NCBI GenBank assembly: GCA_032027085.1
Contig: JAVSMS010000001.1
Coordinates: forward strand, 467,711 to 531,710
DNA from: Pseudorhodoplanes sp.
GTDB lineage: Bacteria > Pseudomonadota > Alphaproteobacteria > Rhizobiales > Xanthobacteraceae
Length of the DNA stretch: 64,000 nucleotides
Direction of reading: 5' to 3'
Below the pieces are notes generated by a model. That model was not told where the DNA came from and did not search any database. It saw only the letters and a list, made by a program, of their open reading frames with translations. The position numbers were made by a program, and so were the translations under genes. The first letter of the stretch is position 1. Each line of letters opens with the position of its first letter. Of the stretch, positions 35,858 through 44,326 are shown piece after piece.

Positions 35858-36955
35858 TCACCTGTGGTGAGCGGCCAGAGCCGGTCTGGCCGAAGCCTGG
35901 CCGGGTTTGTCCCGGCAGGCGTCTAGAATTGCGTCGGCAATGTCGTGCAGCGGATATTGCCGCTGCACCGCGCCGCGCTCGAAGGCGACCCGCGGCATGC
36001 CGTAGATCAGCGATGTCGCCTCGTCCTGGCCGATCGTGATGGCGCCGGCCTGGCGTAGCTGCAGCATGCCTTCGGAGCCATCCTTGCCCATGCCGGTGAG
36101 GATCACCCCGACAATGTCGGGGCCGGCGGTCTTGGCGGCCGAGCGGAACAGCACGTCCACCGACGGGCGGTGCCCCGAGACCGGCGGGTCGTCGGTCAGA
36201 CGACAGACAAATCTGCTGGCGTTCCTGGAGAGTTCCAGATGCCGCGCGCCAGGCGCGATATAGACATGGCCCTGTTCGATCACGTCGCCGTTGCAGGCCT
36301 CGCTCACCGTCATCGCGCATTCGCTGTTCAGACGCTTGGCGAAGGAGGCGGTGAAACGCTCCGGCATGTGCTGGGTGATCAGGATGGGCGGACAGTTCGC
36401 CGGCAGATGGATCAGCACGGCCTTGAGCGCCTCGACACCGCCGGTCGATGCGCCGATGGTCACGATCTTGTTTGACGACAGGTCGCCGACGACGGGTTTC
36501 GGTTTGGGCGGGGGTTTCTGCTCGACATGCCGCGCGCGGACGCGAACGCGGGCGGCGGTCTTGACCTTGGCCTGCAGCTCACTGGCCAGTTCGGTCATCA
36601 CCGTACCGATGTCCTTGGTCGGCTTGGCGATGAAATCGACAGCACCGATTTCGAGCGCCTCCAGCGTGACCTCGGCGCCGGCTTGGGTGAGCGTTGAGAT
36701 CATCACCACCGGCATCGGCCGCAGCGACATGATCTTGCGCAAGAAGGTAACGCCGTCCATGCGCGGCATCTCGACGTCAAGTGTAATGACGTCGGGGTTG
36801 AGCGCCTTGATCATGTCGCGGGCTTCGATCGGATCGGCGGCGGTGCCGACGACTTCGATCTCCGGGTCGGCGGAGAGGCATGACGACAACAACTGACGCA
36901 TCAGCGCGGAGTCGTCGACGATCAAGGCTCGAACCTTTGGATGGCTTGCCGTCAT
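35858..36955 (-). CDS. cheB: Chemotaxis methylesterase/deamidase CheB
   Basis: A 365-residue enzyme that removes methyl groups from receptors. Receiver domain with Asp14-Asp15 and phospho-acceptor Asp60 (TLDVEMPRMDG), a Pro/Lys-rich linker, and a methylesterase domain with the catalytic triad Ser170 (GASTGG), His196 (QHMPERFT) and Asp292 (GMGKDG). It is two bases from the cheD stop, and its phosphorylation by CheA gives adaptation feedback. Confidence 0.96.
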   Translation of the reverse strand: MTASHPKVRALIVDDSALMRQLLSSCLSADPEIEVVGTAADPIEARDMIKALNPDVITLDVEMPRMDGVTFLRKIMSLRPMPVVMISTLTQAGAEVTLEALEIGAVDFIAKPTKDIGTVMTELASELQAKVKTAARVRVRARHVEQKPPPKPKPVVGDLSSNKIVTIGASTGGVEALKAVLIHLPANCPPILITQHMPERFTASFAKRLNSECAMTVSEACNGDVIEQGHVYIAPGARHLELSRNASRFVCRLTDDPPVSGHRPSVDVLFRSAAKTAGPDIVGVILTGMGKDGSEGMLQLRQAGAITIGQDEATSLIYGMPRVAFERGAVQRQYPLHDIADAILDACRDKPGQASARPALAAHHR

Positions 36956-36957
36956 AT

Positions 36958-37605
36958 TCAGTCCCCGAACAATTCGATGTCACCGGCTGTCGGCTTCGAC
37001 AACAGACGGCTGGCATAGTTCTTCTCTTCACGCGCGATCAGAACGGATTCGTTCACCTGCAGCAGCCGGCGGACCACGCGTCCCGTGGACGGGTAGTATT
37101 GGATGCGGCGCGGATGCAGGCCGCCCAGATCCTGGGCGGCGCAGGTGATCCCTTCGCTCTGCAGGAACCGCAGCACGAACTCTGCATTCTTGGTACCGAT
37201 CTGGGTGGATGAGTCGATGACGTTGCCGCCGCCGAAGACCTTTACTTCCATCCGTTCGCGCGGGCAGCCCAGCTTGATCAATTCGTTGATCAGCTTCTCC
37301 ATCGCGAAATTGCCGTAGCGCGTGGATTCTCCGTCCCAGCTCCCGCCGTCGCCCTGCGGCAGCATGAAATGGTTCATGCCGCCGATGCCGGTGCGCGGAT
37401 CGCGAATGCAGGCCGACACGCAGGAGCCGAGCACGGTGACGAGAACCTCATCGCTTTTCGACGTGACGTAGAATTCGCCCGGGAAAACCTTCACCAGCCA
37501 GGAGGAATTGACAGTGTCGTAGAAGCGGTGCCGCGAGGTGGCGATGTTGTCCGATGACGGCACCAACGGGTCGGATTGAGTTTGCGCGCGGGTGAGGATG
37601 CCCAT
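36958..37605 (-). CDS. cheD: Chemoreceptor glutamine deamidase CheD
   Basis: A 215-residue CheD, deamidating receptor glutamines. Catalytic Cys62 lies in VLGSCVSACI and His79 in GIGGMNHFMLP. ATG 37605 shares one base with the cheR stop (TGATG), which fixes the start; the extended upstream reading is inside cheR. No cheC is seen nearby, so the CheC-CheD loop of Bacillus is unlikely here. Confidence 0.95.
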   Translation of the reverse strand: MGILTRAQTQSDPLVPSSDNIATSRHRFYDTVNSSWLVKVFPGEFYVTSKSDEVLVTVLGSCVSACIRDPRTGIGGMNHFMLPQGDGGSWDGESTRYGNFAMEKLINELIKLGCPRERMEVKVFGGGNVIDSSTQIGTKNAEFVLRFLQSEGITCAAQDLGGLHPRRIQYYPSTGRVVRRLLQVNESVLIAREEKNYASRLLSKPTAGDIELFGD

Positions 37606-38492
37606 CAAACTCTCCGGTAGACCGTGCGGCCGATCAGTTCGAGCCCGGGATGGGCGCCGAGCAGGGACTCGGAATGGCCGATATAGAGCCAACCGCCCGG
37701 CCTGAGCATCTGCGTGTAGCGTTCGATCAGCTTCGCCTTGGTCTGCACGTCGAAATAGATCATGACGTTGCGGCAGAAGATGGCGTCGAACGGACCCTTG
37801 AAGGGCCAGGGATGATCCATGAGGTTGAGCCGGCGGAATGTTATGATCGTCCGCAGGTCTTCATGCATCACCATGAATTCGGCTGTCTTGTCCTTGTACT
37901 GGACGAGCTTGCGGTAGGCCTCGGGAATCTCTTCCAGCATCCGCACGGGATATTCGCCGCGTGCGCCCTTCGCGATCACGTCGGTGTCGATATCGGTCGC
38001 CAGAATGCGGATGTCGCGCCTGGCGCAATCCGGAATCTCGCGCTTGAGCACCATCGCAATCGTGTAGGGCTCCTCGCCGCTCGAACAGCCCGCCGACCAG
38101 ATGCGCAGCCGGCCCGCCTTGTTAGCCTTGATCGCCTGCGCGTAAGGCAGCGCTATATGGGCACGCAAGTGGTCAAAGTGATGCGGCTCGCGGAACAGCT
38201 TGGTGTGGTTCGTCGAAATGCTGTTGATGAAACGTTCGAGTTCAACTTCCCCGTTCGGGCCGTCGAGATACTCACGATATTCGCTGAAGGCTGACATCTT
38301 GAGCGCGCGCAGCCGGCGCGACAATCGTCCGTACAGGAGATTGCGCTTGGAATCGGCGAGCGTGATGCCGGTCCGCTCCTTGGCGATGCGCGCCAAGACG
38401 CGGAAATCGGCGTCCGAGAAATGGTATTCGCGGCGCGGCTCTTCGATAAGAAGACCGAGATCCTGTTTTGCTGCGGCCGAGGATTTCTGCAT
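37605..38492 (-). CDS. cheR: Chemoreceptor methyltransferase CheR
   Basis: A 295-residue S-adenosylmethionine-dependent methyltransferase acting on receptor glutamates. The N-terminal helical domain contains ISTNHTKLFREPHHF, followed by the SAM-binding WSAGCSSGEEPYT, ATDIDTDV, and IFCRNVMIYFD of the Rossmann part. ATG 38492 has GGGGAG upstream; an in-frame extension of 19 residues is possible but basic and unlike CheR. Downstream it is coupled to cheD. Confidence 0.95.
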   Translation of the reverse strand: MQKSSAAAKQDLGLLIEEPRREYHFSDADFRVLARIAKERTGITLADSKRNLLYGRLSRRLRALKMSAFSEYREYLDGPNGEVELERFINSISTNHTKLFREPHHFDHLRAHIALPYAQAIKANKAGRLRIWSAGCSSGEEPYTIAMVLKREIPDCARRDIRILATDIDTDVIAKGARGEYPVRMLEEIPEAYRKLVQYKDKTAEFMVMHEDLRTIITFRRLNLMDHPWPFKGPFDAIFCRNVMIYFDVQTKAKLIERYTQMLRPGGWLYIGHSESLLGAHPGLELIGRTVYRRV

Positions 38493-38684
38493 GGTCAGAA
38501 CGTCTCCCCATTGCGCGCAGCGTCTGATACGCCGGAAGCGGCGAGGCATTCGACCGAAACCATCATCACACCCGAAAACATGCAGGATTCCTGATCGCCC
38601 CGAACCAAAACACGCACGACACCCTCAACAACGCGGGTCACTCACGCAGCCACCGACACTCAAGTACGCAACACACGCTCCGCA

Positions 38685-39224
38685 TCAATGCGATACGGAT
38701 TTCTCTTCGGAGCCGGAGAGCGACAAAAGATGAGGCAGGTCGATCAGCGCGATCATGGAATTGTCCATGGTGACCAGACCCGAAAGGAAGTCGATACGTG
38801 ACGCTTGGGCGATCCGGGGAACCGGCTGGATCTTGGCGGCGTCGCAGGAGATGATGTCGAGCACGCGGTCGGCCAGCAGGCCGACAAGGCGAGACGCGAC
38901 CTGCACGATGATGACGATATGCATGGGCGTCGCCTCGGTCAGTCCTTGGCCGAAGCGGCAGCGCAGGTCGATGATCGGAACCATCACCCCGCGCAGATTG
39001 AGCACTCCCCGCACATATTCCGGCTGTTTTGGAAGATGCGTGATCTCCGACCAGCCTTTGATTTCACGGACCGACATGATGTCGACGCCGTATTGATCGG
39101 CGCCGATCGCAAAGCTGATGAATTGCGTAAGCCCGCTGGTGCCGGCGGCTCCCTCCGCCGAAGCCCAGTCCATGGGATTCATTCCACCGTTTCCGGTGGC
39201 CGCCTGAGCGGCCTGAGCAGTCAT
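38685..39224 (-). CDS. cheW: Chemotaxis coupling protein CheW
   Basis: Adaptor linking receptors to CheA. After a 30-residue Ala/Gly-rich leader, the CheW domain has ISFAIGADQYGVDIMSVREI, LNLRGVMVPIIDLRCRFG and VGLLADRVLDIIS (each about 20 residues or less as quoted in parts). 179 residues from ATG 39224, which follows a GGGG tract; this leader is longer than usual. It is the first gene of the minus-strand che run, separated from cheR by 192 bases that could hold a second promoter. Confidence 0.95.
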   Translation of the reverse strand: MTAQAAQAATGNGGMNPMDWASAEGAAGTSGLTQFISFAIGADQYGVDIMSVREIKGWSEITHLPKQPEYVRGVLNLRGVMVPIIDLRCRFGQGLTEATPMHIVIIVQVASRLVGLLADRVLDIISCDAAKIQPVPRIAQASRIDFLSGLVTMDNSMIALIDLPHLLSLSGSEEKSVSH

Positions 39225-39624
39225 TTCCCCGTCACCCCTTGGCCGCACAGACCAGTCGCCGCGCCGTGCTCACCTGCGGTGATGCCCGGGCTTGCCAATG
39301 CTGGACCGTGCGGAATTCCCCGACTCGGATCCGTAAAATTCGCGACTATTTTTCGAGAAAATGGTTAGGGAATGGTTGCAAGCTGCAGAATCCGGCTGAA
39401 AACACAGCCGTTTTTCGGAATGATGGCTCTGCCCAAGGGGTATCGAAGCGGACCGTCGGACAATACGCGCAGCTCTTGGGTCTTCGCTCCGATGCGCTCA
39501 GCTATCGCGCCTATTCCCAAGTGGGGCCTTCCCAAAATGGGTATGGTCACGCGAGGCTTGCCTGGAACAACTGAAGACCCGCTCGCGGGGCGTTAAGAAA
39601 AGCTATTAGCATCAGCGGGATAAA
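39225..39624. other. Intergenic region between cheW and tRNA-Pro
   Basis: About 400 bases, A/T-richer than the surroundings. It must hold the cheW promoter. A small terminator-like hairpin occurs at 39393-39415 on the plus strand with no plus-strand gene before it. Short open frames on both strands overlap one another and lack ribosome sites, so none is called. Confidence 0.5.
39393..39415 (+). terminator. Orphan intrinsic terminator-like hairpin
   Basis: CGGCTG, a six-base AAAACA loop, CAGCCG, then five T. The stem is short (6 bp) but has the U-tract on the plus strand. No protein gene on the plus strand leads into it, so it may end a small RNA initiating near 39.25-39.35 kb or simply be chance. 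Confidence 0.4.
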
Positions 39625-39701
39625 TGGTCGGAGTGGCAGGATTTGAACCTGCGACCCCCTCGTCCCGAACGAGGTGCGCTACCAGGCTGCGCTACACTCC
39701 G
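39625..39701 (-). tRNA. tRNA-Pro (anticodon CGG)
   Basis: A 77-nt cloverleaf on the minus strand: acceptor stem CGGAGTG paired with CACTCCG, D-arm with AGCGCAGCCTGGTAGCGC, anticodon loop TTCGGGA giving anticodon CGG (codon CCG), T-loop GTTCAAATC, and an encoded 3' CCA at 39625-39627. No integrase or direct repeat of the 3' end is visible nearby. Confidence 0.97.
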
Positions 39702-39797
39702 ATATGAAGAGGCCGTCTTATAGCTATGGCCCCCACGGGCTGCAAGGTTCGGGGCCGCAAATTGAGCCGTCACGTGGCGGCAGCAGAATCAGAAAAA

Positions 39798-40793
39798 ATG
39801 ACAGTCATGACCAAGACCCGCGTGCTCGCGGCGGGACCTGCAGCCATCGAGGCCGCCGCCGGCTTGCTCCGGAAGGGCGGGCTCGTCGCCTTCCCGACTG
39901 AGACGGTTTACGGGCTGGGGGCCGATGCCGCCAATGGTGACGCTGTGGCGCGTCTTTATGCGGCCAAGGGCCGCCCCTCCTTCAATCCGCTGATCGCGCA
40001 TGTGGCCGGTCTGCCCGCGGCCCGGTCGCTGGCCGTGTTCAACGCGCAGGCCGAGGCCCTGGCCCGGGCTTTCTGGCCCGGCCCCCTCACTCTGGTCCTG
40101 CCCAAACGCGGTGACTGTCCGGTCTCGGACCTCGCAACCGCGGGCCTCGATTCCATCGCTTTGCGGGTGCCCAATCATCCGGTGGCGCGCGACCTCATCG
40201 CCGCATTCGGCGGCGCAGTGGTGGCGCCATCGGCCAACCAGTCCGGCCATGTGTCGCCGACCACGGCGGCGCATGTGCAGGCTGACCTTGCCGGCCGCAT
40301 CGATCTGATCGTGGATGGCGGCCCGACCCAGGTCGGTGTCGAATCCACCATCGTCGCCTGTCTCGATGAACCGACACTGTTGCGGCCAGGCGGGGTGCCG
40401 CGCGCCGCAATCGAGAAGGTTCTGGGGCAGCCGCTGGTCGCGGCTGCGGATTTTGCTCGTGCCGGCGATGAAGATGATGTGCCCCTGGCGCCCGGAATGC
40501 TGGCATCACATTACGCACCTAAGGCGACAATTCGGCTCGATGCGTCGGAAATCCGCGACGGCGAGGCCTTGCTCGCGTTCGGTCCGCAGCTTCCCGCCCG
40601 CGCCGACAGGGCACGCAAGATTCTCAACCTGTCTACACGCGGCGATCTTGTGGAAGCAGCCGCCCACCTGTTCTCGCATCTGCGCGCGCTCGACGCGTCC
40701 GGCGCCGCAGCGATTGCGGTCATGCCGGTACCGCATGAAGGGCTGGGCGAGGCCATCAATGACCGGCTACTCCGCGCCGCCGCGCCGCGCTAA
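39798..40793 (+). CDS. L-threonylcarbamoyladenylate synthase, Sua5 type
   Basis: Makes TC-AMP from threonine, bicarbonate and ATP, the first step of t6A tRNA modification. The YrdC domain (about 10-200) has LVAFPTETVYGLGADA, AKGRPSFNPLI, FWPGPLTLVLP and SANQSGHVSPTTA; a linker and the C-terminal Sua5 domain (about 225-331, with PLAPGMLASHYAP) make it the long form. ATG 39798 is the start where family similarity begins. Divergent from tRNA-Pro with a 96-base gap. Confidence 0.93.
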   Translation: MTVMTKTRVLAAGPAAIEAAAGLLRKGGLVAFPTETVYGLGADAANGDAVARLYAAKGRPSFNPLIAHVAGLPAARSLAVFNAQAEALARAFWPGPLTLVLPKRGDCPVSDLATAGLDSIALRVPNHPVARDLIAAFGGAVVAPSANQSGHVSPTTAAHVQADLAGRIDLIVDGGPTQVGVESTIVACLDEPTLLRPGGVPRAAIEKVLGQPLVAAADFARAGDEDDVPLAPGMLASHYAPKATIRLDASEIRDGEALLAFGPQLPARADRARKILNLSTRGDLVEAAAHLFSHLRALDASGAAAIAVMPVPHEGLGEAINDRLLRAAAPR

Positions 40794-40833
40794 AGGTTGC
40801 GCCTCGAGGTAACTCATCGCTTTGGACTCATTG

Positions 40834-42243
40834 ATGACTGTTCTCGCCGCAGATCTGCTCGATCACTTCAAGAACATTGTCGGCGAACGCTATGCCATCA
40901 CCGACCCCGATGCGCAGACGCCCTATCTCGTCGAGATGCGCGACCGCTGGGTCGGCAAGACGCCGCTGGTGCTGCGGCCGGGCTCGGTCGGCGAAGTCTC
41001 AGAGATTTTGACGCTCGCCAACGCGAACCGCGTCGCCATCGTGCCGCAGGGCGGCAATACCGGACTGGTCGGCGGGCAGATTCCGTTCAACGGCGAGATT
41101 GTGCTGTCACTAAACCGGCTCGACAAGATCCGCGAGGTCGATCCGGTCTCGAGCACGATTACGGTCGAAGCCGGCGTCACCTTGCAGCGAACGCGCGAAG
41201 CGGCCGCGAAAGTGGATCGCCTCTATCCGCAACTTCTTCCCTCGGAAGGCACCTGCACCATCGGCGGCAATCTCTCCACCAATGCCGGCGGCACGACCGC
41301 GCTCGCGCACGGCATCGCGCGCTCGCATGTGCTGGGACTTGAGGTGGTGCTGGCCGATGGCCGGTTGCTGAACAATCTCAACAAGCTGAAGAAGGACAAT
41401 ACCGGCTACGACCTGAAAAACCTGTTTATCGGCGCGGAGGGGACGCTCGGCATCATCACCGCGGCGGTGCTGCGCCTTGTGCCGCGCCCGCGCTCGGTGG
41501 AGGTCGCCTATCTCGCGGTGCCCTCGCCCGAGGCCGCCGTGCAGCTGCTGAATGTCGCAAGCGGCCGCGCGGCCGGCGACGTGACCAGCTTCGAATTGAT
41601 GAGCCGCGACGGCATCGAGATGGTGCTGAAACATGCGTCGGGGACGCGAGACCCGCTCGACACACCGCATCCCTGGTATGTGCTGCTGGAAATCTCATCG
41701 CAGCTCGAGACCGGGCTGCGCGACATGCTCGAAGACCTTCTGGAATACGGACTGGAACAGGGCCTGGTCCTTGACGGCACGGTGGCGGAGACACTGGAGC
41801 AGGCGAAATCTTTCTGGCGCATCCGCGAGCTGATCGGCGAGGTGCAGCGTCTGGAAGGCGGCTCGATCAAGCACGACATTTCGGTGCCGGTCGCCGCGAT
41901 CCCGGCCTTCATTGCAGAAGCGAACGCGGCAGTGGTGGCACTGGTGCCGGGAGCGCGCCCGCTGCCCTTCGGCCATGTCGGCGACGGCAACATCCATTAC
42001 AACATCACCCAGCCCGTAGGCGCCGACAAGACGGCGTTCATGGCGCGCGAGGACGAGGTGCAGGACCTCGTGTTCGGCATCGTGCTGAAATATGGCGGCT
42101 CGATCTCGGCCGAGCACGGCATCGGCGTCGCCAAGCGCGACCGGTTGCCGGGCGTGAAGGACAAGACCGCGATCGAATTGATGCGCACGATCAAGCAGAC
42201 ACTCGATCCGAACGGCATCCTCAATCCGGGGAAGGTTTTGTGA
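40834..42243 (+). CDS. FAD-linked 2-hydroxyacid dehydrogenase (GlcD/D2HGDH-like)
   Basis: A 469-residue flavoenzyme of the PCMH/vanillyl-alcohol oxidase fold. The FAD-binding part shows PQGGNTGLVGGQIP, EGTCTIGGNLSTNAGG and GAEGTLGIITA; the C-terminal FAD-oxidase domain has GHVGDGNIHYN and EHGIGVAKRD, which supply metal and substrate ligands. Probable substrates are D-lactate, D-2-hydroxyglutarate or glycolate-like acids; subgroup not resolved. ATG 40834 preferred over an in-frame TTG at 40822. Confidence 0.88.
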   Translation: MTVLAADLLDHFKNIVGERYAITDPDAQTPYLVEMRDRWVGKTPLVLRPGSVGEVSEILTLANANRVAIVPQGGNTGLVGGQIPFNGEIVLSLNRLDKIREVDPVSSTITVEAGVTLQRTREAAAKVDRLYPQLLPSEGTCTIGGNLSTNAGGTTALAHGIARSHVLGLEVVLADGRLLNNLNKLKKDNTGYDLKNLFIGAEGTLGIITAAVLRLVPRPRSVEVAYLAVPSPEAAVQLLNVASGRAAGDVTSFELMSRDGIEMVLKHASGTRDPLDTPHPWYVLLEISSQLETGLRDMLEDLLEYGLEQGLVLDGTVAETLEQAKSFWRIRELIGEVQRLEGGSIKHDISVPVAAIPAFIAEANAAVVALVPGARPLPFGHVGDGNIHYNITQPVGADKTAFMAREDEVQDLVFGIVLKYGGSISAEHGIGVAKRDRLPGVKDKTAIELMRTIKQTLDPNGILNPGKVL

Positions 42244-42255
42244 GCGGACGCGCCG

Positions 42256-42978
42256 TCACCGCTGCGGCCCGGTAAAAGGCACAAAGCGCACCACCGCAAC
42301 GGAGCGCGTCGTCGTCTCGCCCGGTGCGATCTTCTCGACCACGACAAGCTGCTGTGCGGCTGAAGCAGGACCGACCGGCATGACCAGTCGACCGCCCACT
42401 TTAAGCTGTTCGACGAGCGGCGGCGGAACCTGCGACGCTGCGGCGGTCACGACAATTGCGTCGAACGGTGCGCATTCCGGCCAGCCGCGATAGCCGTCGC
42501 CAATCTTCACGCTCACATTGTCATGGCCAAGTTCTTTCAGCGCCTTCGCGGCGGCCTCCCCCAGCGAAGCGATGATCTCGATGGTGCAGACCTTGCGTGC
42601 GAGCCGCGACAGGATCGCCGCCTGATAGCCTGAGCCGGTGCCGACCTCGAGCACCGTATCATCGGGGCCAACCGTTGCCAGATCCGTCATCAAGGCGACG
42701 ATGAACGGCTGCGACATGGTTTGACCGGCGCCAATGGACACGGGCCTGTCTGCATAGGACACCCGGCAGGAAAGCCCCGGAGCAAAACGATGGCGCTCCG
42801 TTTGCTCCATCGCTCGCAGGACGCGCTCCGAGATGCTGTGCCTCGGTTCCGCATGCGCGCGGATGATCTCAACCATGGCGGCCCGTTCCCGGGCGCATTG
42901 TGCATCGGCCAATGCCGCTTCAGACACAATCAATGTCAGAACGAATGCGAGCCATATGCTGGGCATTGTTTCGCCCAT
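42256..42978 (-). CDS. pcm: Protein-L-isoaspartate O-methyltransferase, exported form
   Basis: Repairs isoaspartyl residues using S-adenosylmethionine. PIMT motifs are clear: SIGAGQTMSQPFIVALM, VLEVGTGSGYQAAIL and FDAIVVTAAA. Unusually, residues about 5-25 (PSIWLAFVLTLIVSEAALAD) form a hydrophobic leader with a plausible cleavage site, so the enzyme should be exported. Typical cytosolic PIMT lacks this. Convergent with the FAD dehydrogenase, 12 bases apart. The start ATG is 42978 or 42966. Confidence 0.9.
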   Translation of the reverse strand: MGETMPSIWLAFVLTLIVSEAALADAQCARERAAMVEIIRAHAEPRHSISERVLRAMEQTERHRFAPGLSCRVSYADRPVSIGAGQTMSQPFIVALMTDLATVGPDDTVLEVGTGSGYQAAILSRLARKVCTIEIIASLGEAAAKALKELGHDNVSVKIGDGYRGWPECAPFDAIVVTAAASQVPPPLVEQLKVGGRLVMPVGPASAAQQLVVVEKIAPGETTTRSVAVVRFVPFTGPQR

Positions 42979-43131
42979 TCGTCTTGGCGACCTTGCCAGA
43001 ATGTATCAACTTGCCGCCTCCGCGGAAAGGCAAACAGGAGTGAGTGCAAGAATCCAGACCGGCACCTGGCTCGTCACTGTCAGGGCGGTGCGGCCTTCGC
43101 CCGGCCATGACGGATATTTGCTTTTCGGAGA

Positions 43132-43884
43132 TCAAAACAACAATCCCTGCCGGTCATCCGCCTTGCGCTCTTTCTTCAAGCGCGGCTTCGGCACGTCAGC
43201 AACAGTCTCTTCAACAGGCGCCACGTATGGCGCGATCACAGCCGGGCTGTCATTCGCCACGCGGTTGGCGGCCGGCGACACCGGATAGGTCTCAAGCTCG
43301 TCGTCCGGCAGCACGCTGATTGCGGACAAAGCCCCGTCCGCCCGCACGTTGTCGCAGTCGAGCCAGACGTCATATGCGTCCGGCGTCAGCATCACCGGCA
43401 TGCGGTGATGCACCTGTCGCAAGAGCGGACTCGCTTCCACGGTGACGATGGCACAGCTTTCCATCTCCTCGCCGTTCGGCCCGATCCACGTCTCCCACAC
43501 GCCGGCAAAAGCAAGCGGCCCGCCGTCCCTGCGCCGTACGACATGGGGACGCTTGGCCGCGCCTTCTCCCTTCCACTCGTAGAAACCGTCGGCGGGGATG
43601 AGACAACGCCGCCGCTTCATCGCGTTCTTGAAGGACGGCTTCTCATGCGCGGATTCCCCGCGCGCATTGATCAGGAGCGTGAAATTCTTCGGGTCCTTCA
43701 CCCAGGGCGGCATCAGTCCCCAGCGCACCAGAGCAAAGCGACGCTGTCCCTCCTGCATCCGCACGATCGGCACCGGCTGCGTCGGCGCCACGTTGTAGCG
43801 CGGCGGAAAATTCGGCTGGTCGGAATAGCCAAACAGCCGGCGCAACGTGTCCGGATCGGAGATGATGAGATAGCGGCCGCACAT
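43132..43884 (-). CDS. SOS response-associated peptidase (YedK/HMCES)
   Basis: Forms a covalent protein-DNA adduct at abasic sites in single-stranded DNA. The protein must begin MCGRY, with Cys2 as the reactive N-terminus after Met removal, which fixes ATG 43884 rather than the in-frame start three codons upstream. Other SRAP residues appear in NARGES, PADGFYEWKG and VHHRMPVM (catalytic His). 250 residues. The LexA box cannot be identified upstream by eye. Confidence 0.94.
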   Translation of the reverse strand: MCGRYLIISDPDTLRRLFGYSDQPNFPPRYNVAPTQPVPIVRMQEGQRRFALVRWGLMPPWVKDPKNFTLLINARGESAHEKPSFKNAMKRRRCLIPADGFYEWKGEGAAKRPHVVRRRDGGPLAFAGVWETWIGPNGEEMESCAIVTVEASPLLRQVHHRMPVMLTPDAYDVWLDCDNVRADGALSAISVLPDDELETYPVSPAANRVANDSPAVIAPYVAPVEETVADVPKPRLKKERKADDRQGLLF

Positions 43885-43914
43885 GCGCGGCATTATGTCC
43901 GATTCGTCCAGCCT

Positions 43915-44130
43915 TCATGCGCCATGACGCCAGACAGCGCCGGCCGGGAACGCTTTCGCATGCTGCTCGCGCCACTTTGGACCCGGTCCGCGCATATAGT
44001 GGCGTTCAGGCCGGTAATGATCGAACAGGCTTCGCTTCAGTTCCCAGACGAATTGGCCCAGCACCTCACCGAAACCCTTCGCCGGCTGAGATCGCTGGTG
44101 AGCGGAAATGTGAACTTGTGCTGTGGTCAT
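43915..44130 (-). CDS. Small hypothetical protein (71 aa)
   Basis: A compact basic protein: MTTAQVHISAH at the N-terminus, a central FVWELKRSLFDHYRPERHYMR, and a C-terminal WREQHAKAFPAGAVWRHGA. The start is supported by AGGAG eight bases before ATG 44130. It lies 30 bases upstream of the YedK/HMCES gene on the same strand and could be cotranscribed with it. It has no signal or membrane segment, and I recognise no function. Confidence 0.65.
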   Translation of the reverse strand: MTTAQVHISAHQRSQPAKGFGEVLGQFVWELKRSLFDHYRPERHYMRGPGPKWREQHAKAFPAGAVWRHGA

Positions 44131-44326
44131 GTTGCGGCTCCTGCACGCAGCTACGGGGCAGCCTTCAATGGGTTGCAGGAGCGGATGGCGAGGTTCACGG
44201 ATTTTGCGAAAATGCGCGCAGTTCCTCGCGGCCGATATACTGGAACCGCAAGTGACAGGGCCGCCGCATCTGCGCTAGGCCGGATCATGCAACGCGGCCT
44301 TGACCGCGCCATCTGGATTGAAACTT

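Noticed and set aside
39249-39596. Several short open frames between cheW and tRNA-Pro
   Set aside because: They overlap on both strands, lack ribosome sites and have no protein-like features.
39625-39701. tRNA-Pro as an integration site for an island
   Set aside because: No integrase, tRNA 3'-end repeat or composition change is seen on either side; che and housekeeping genes flank it.
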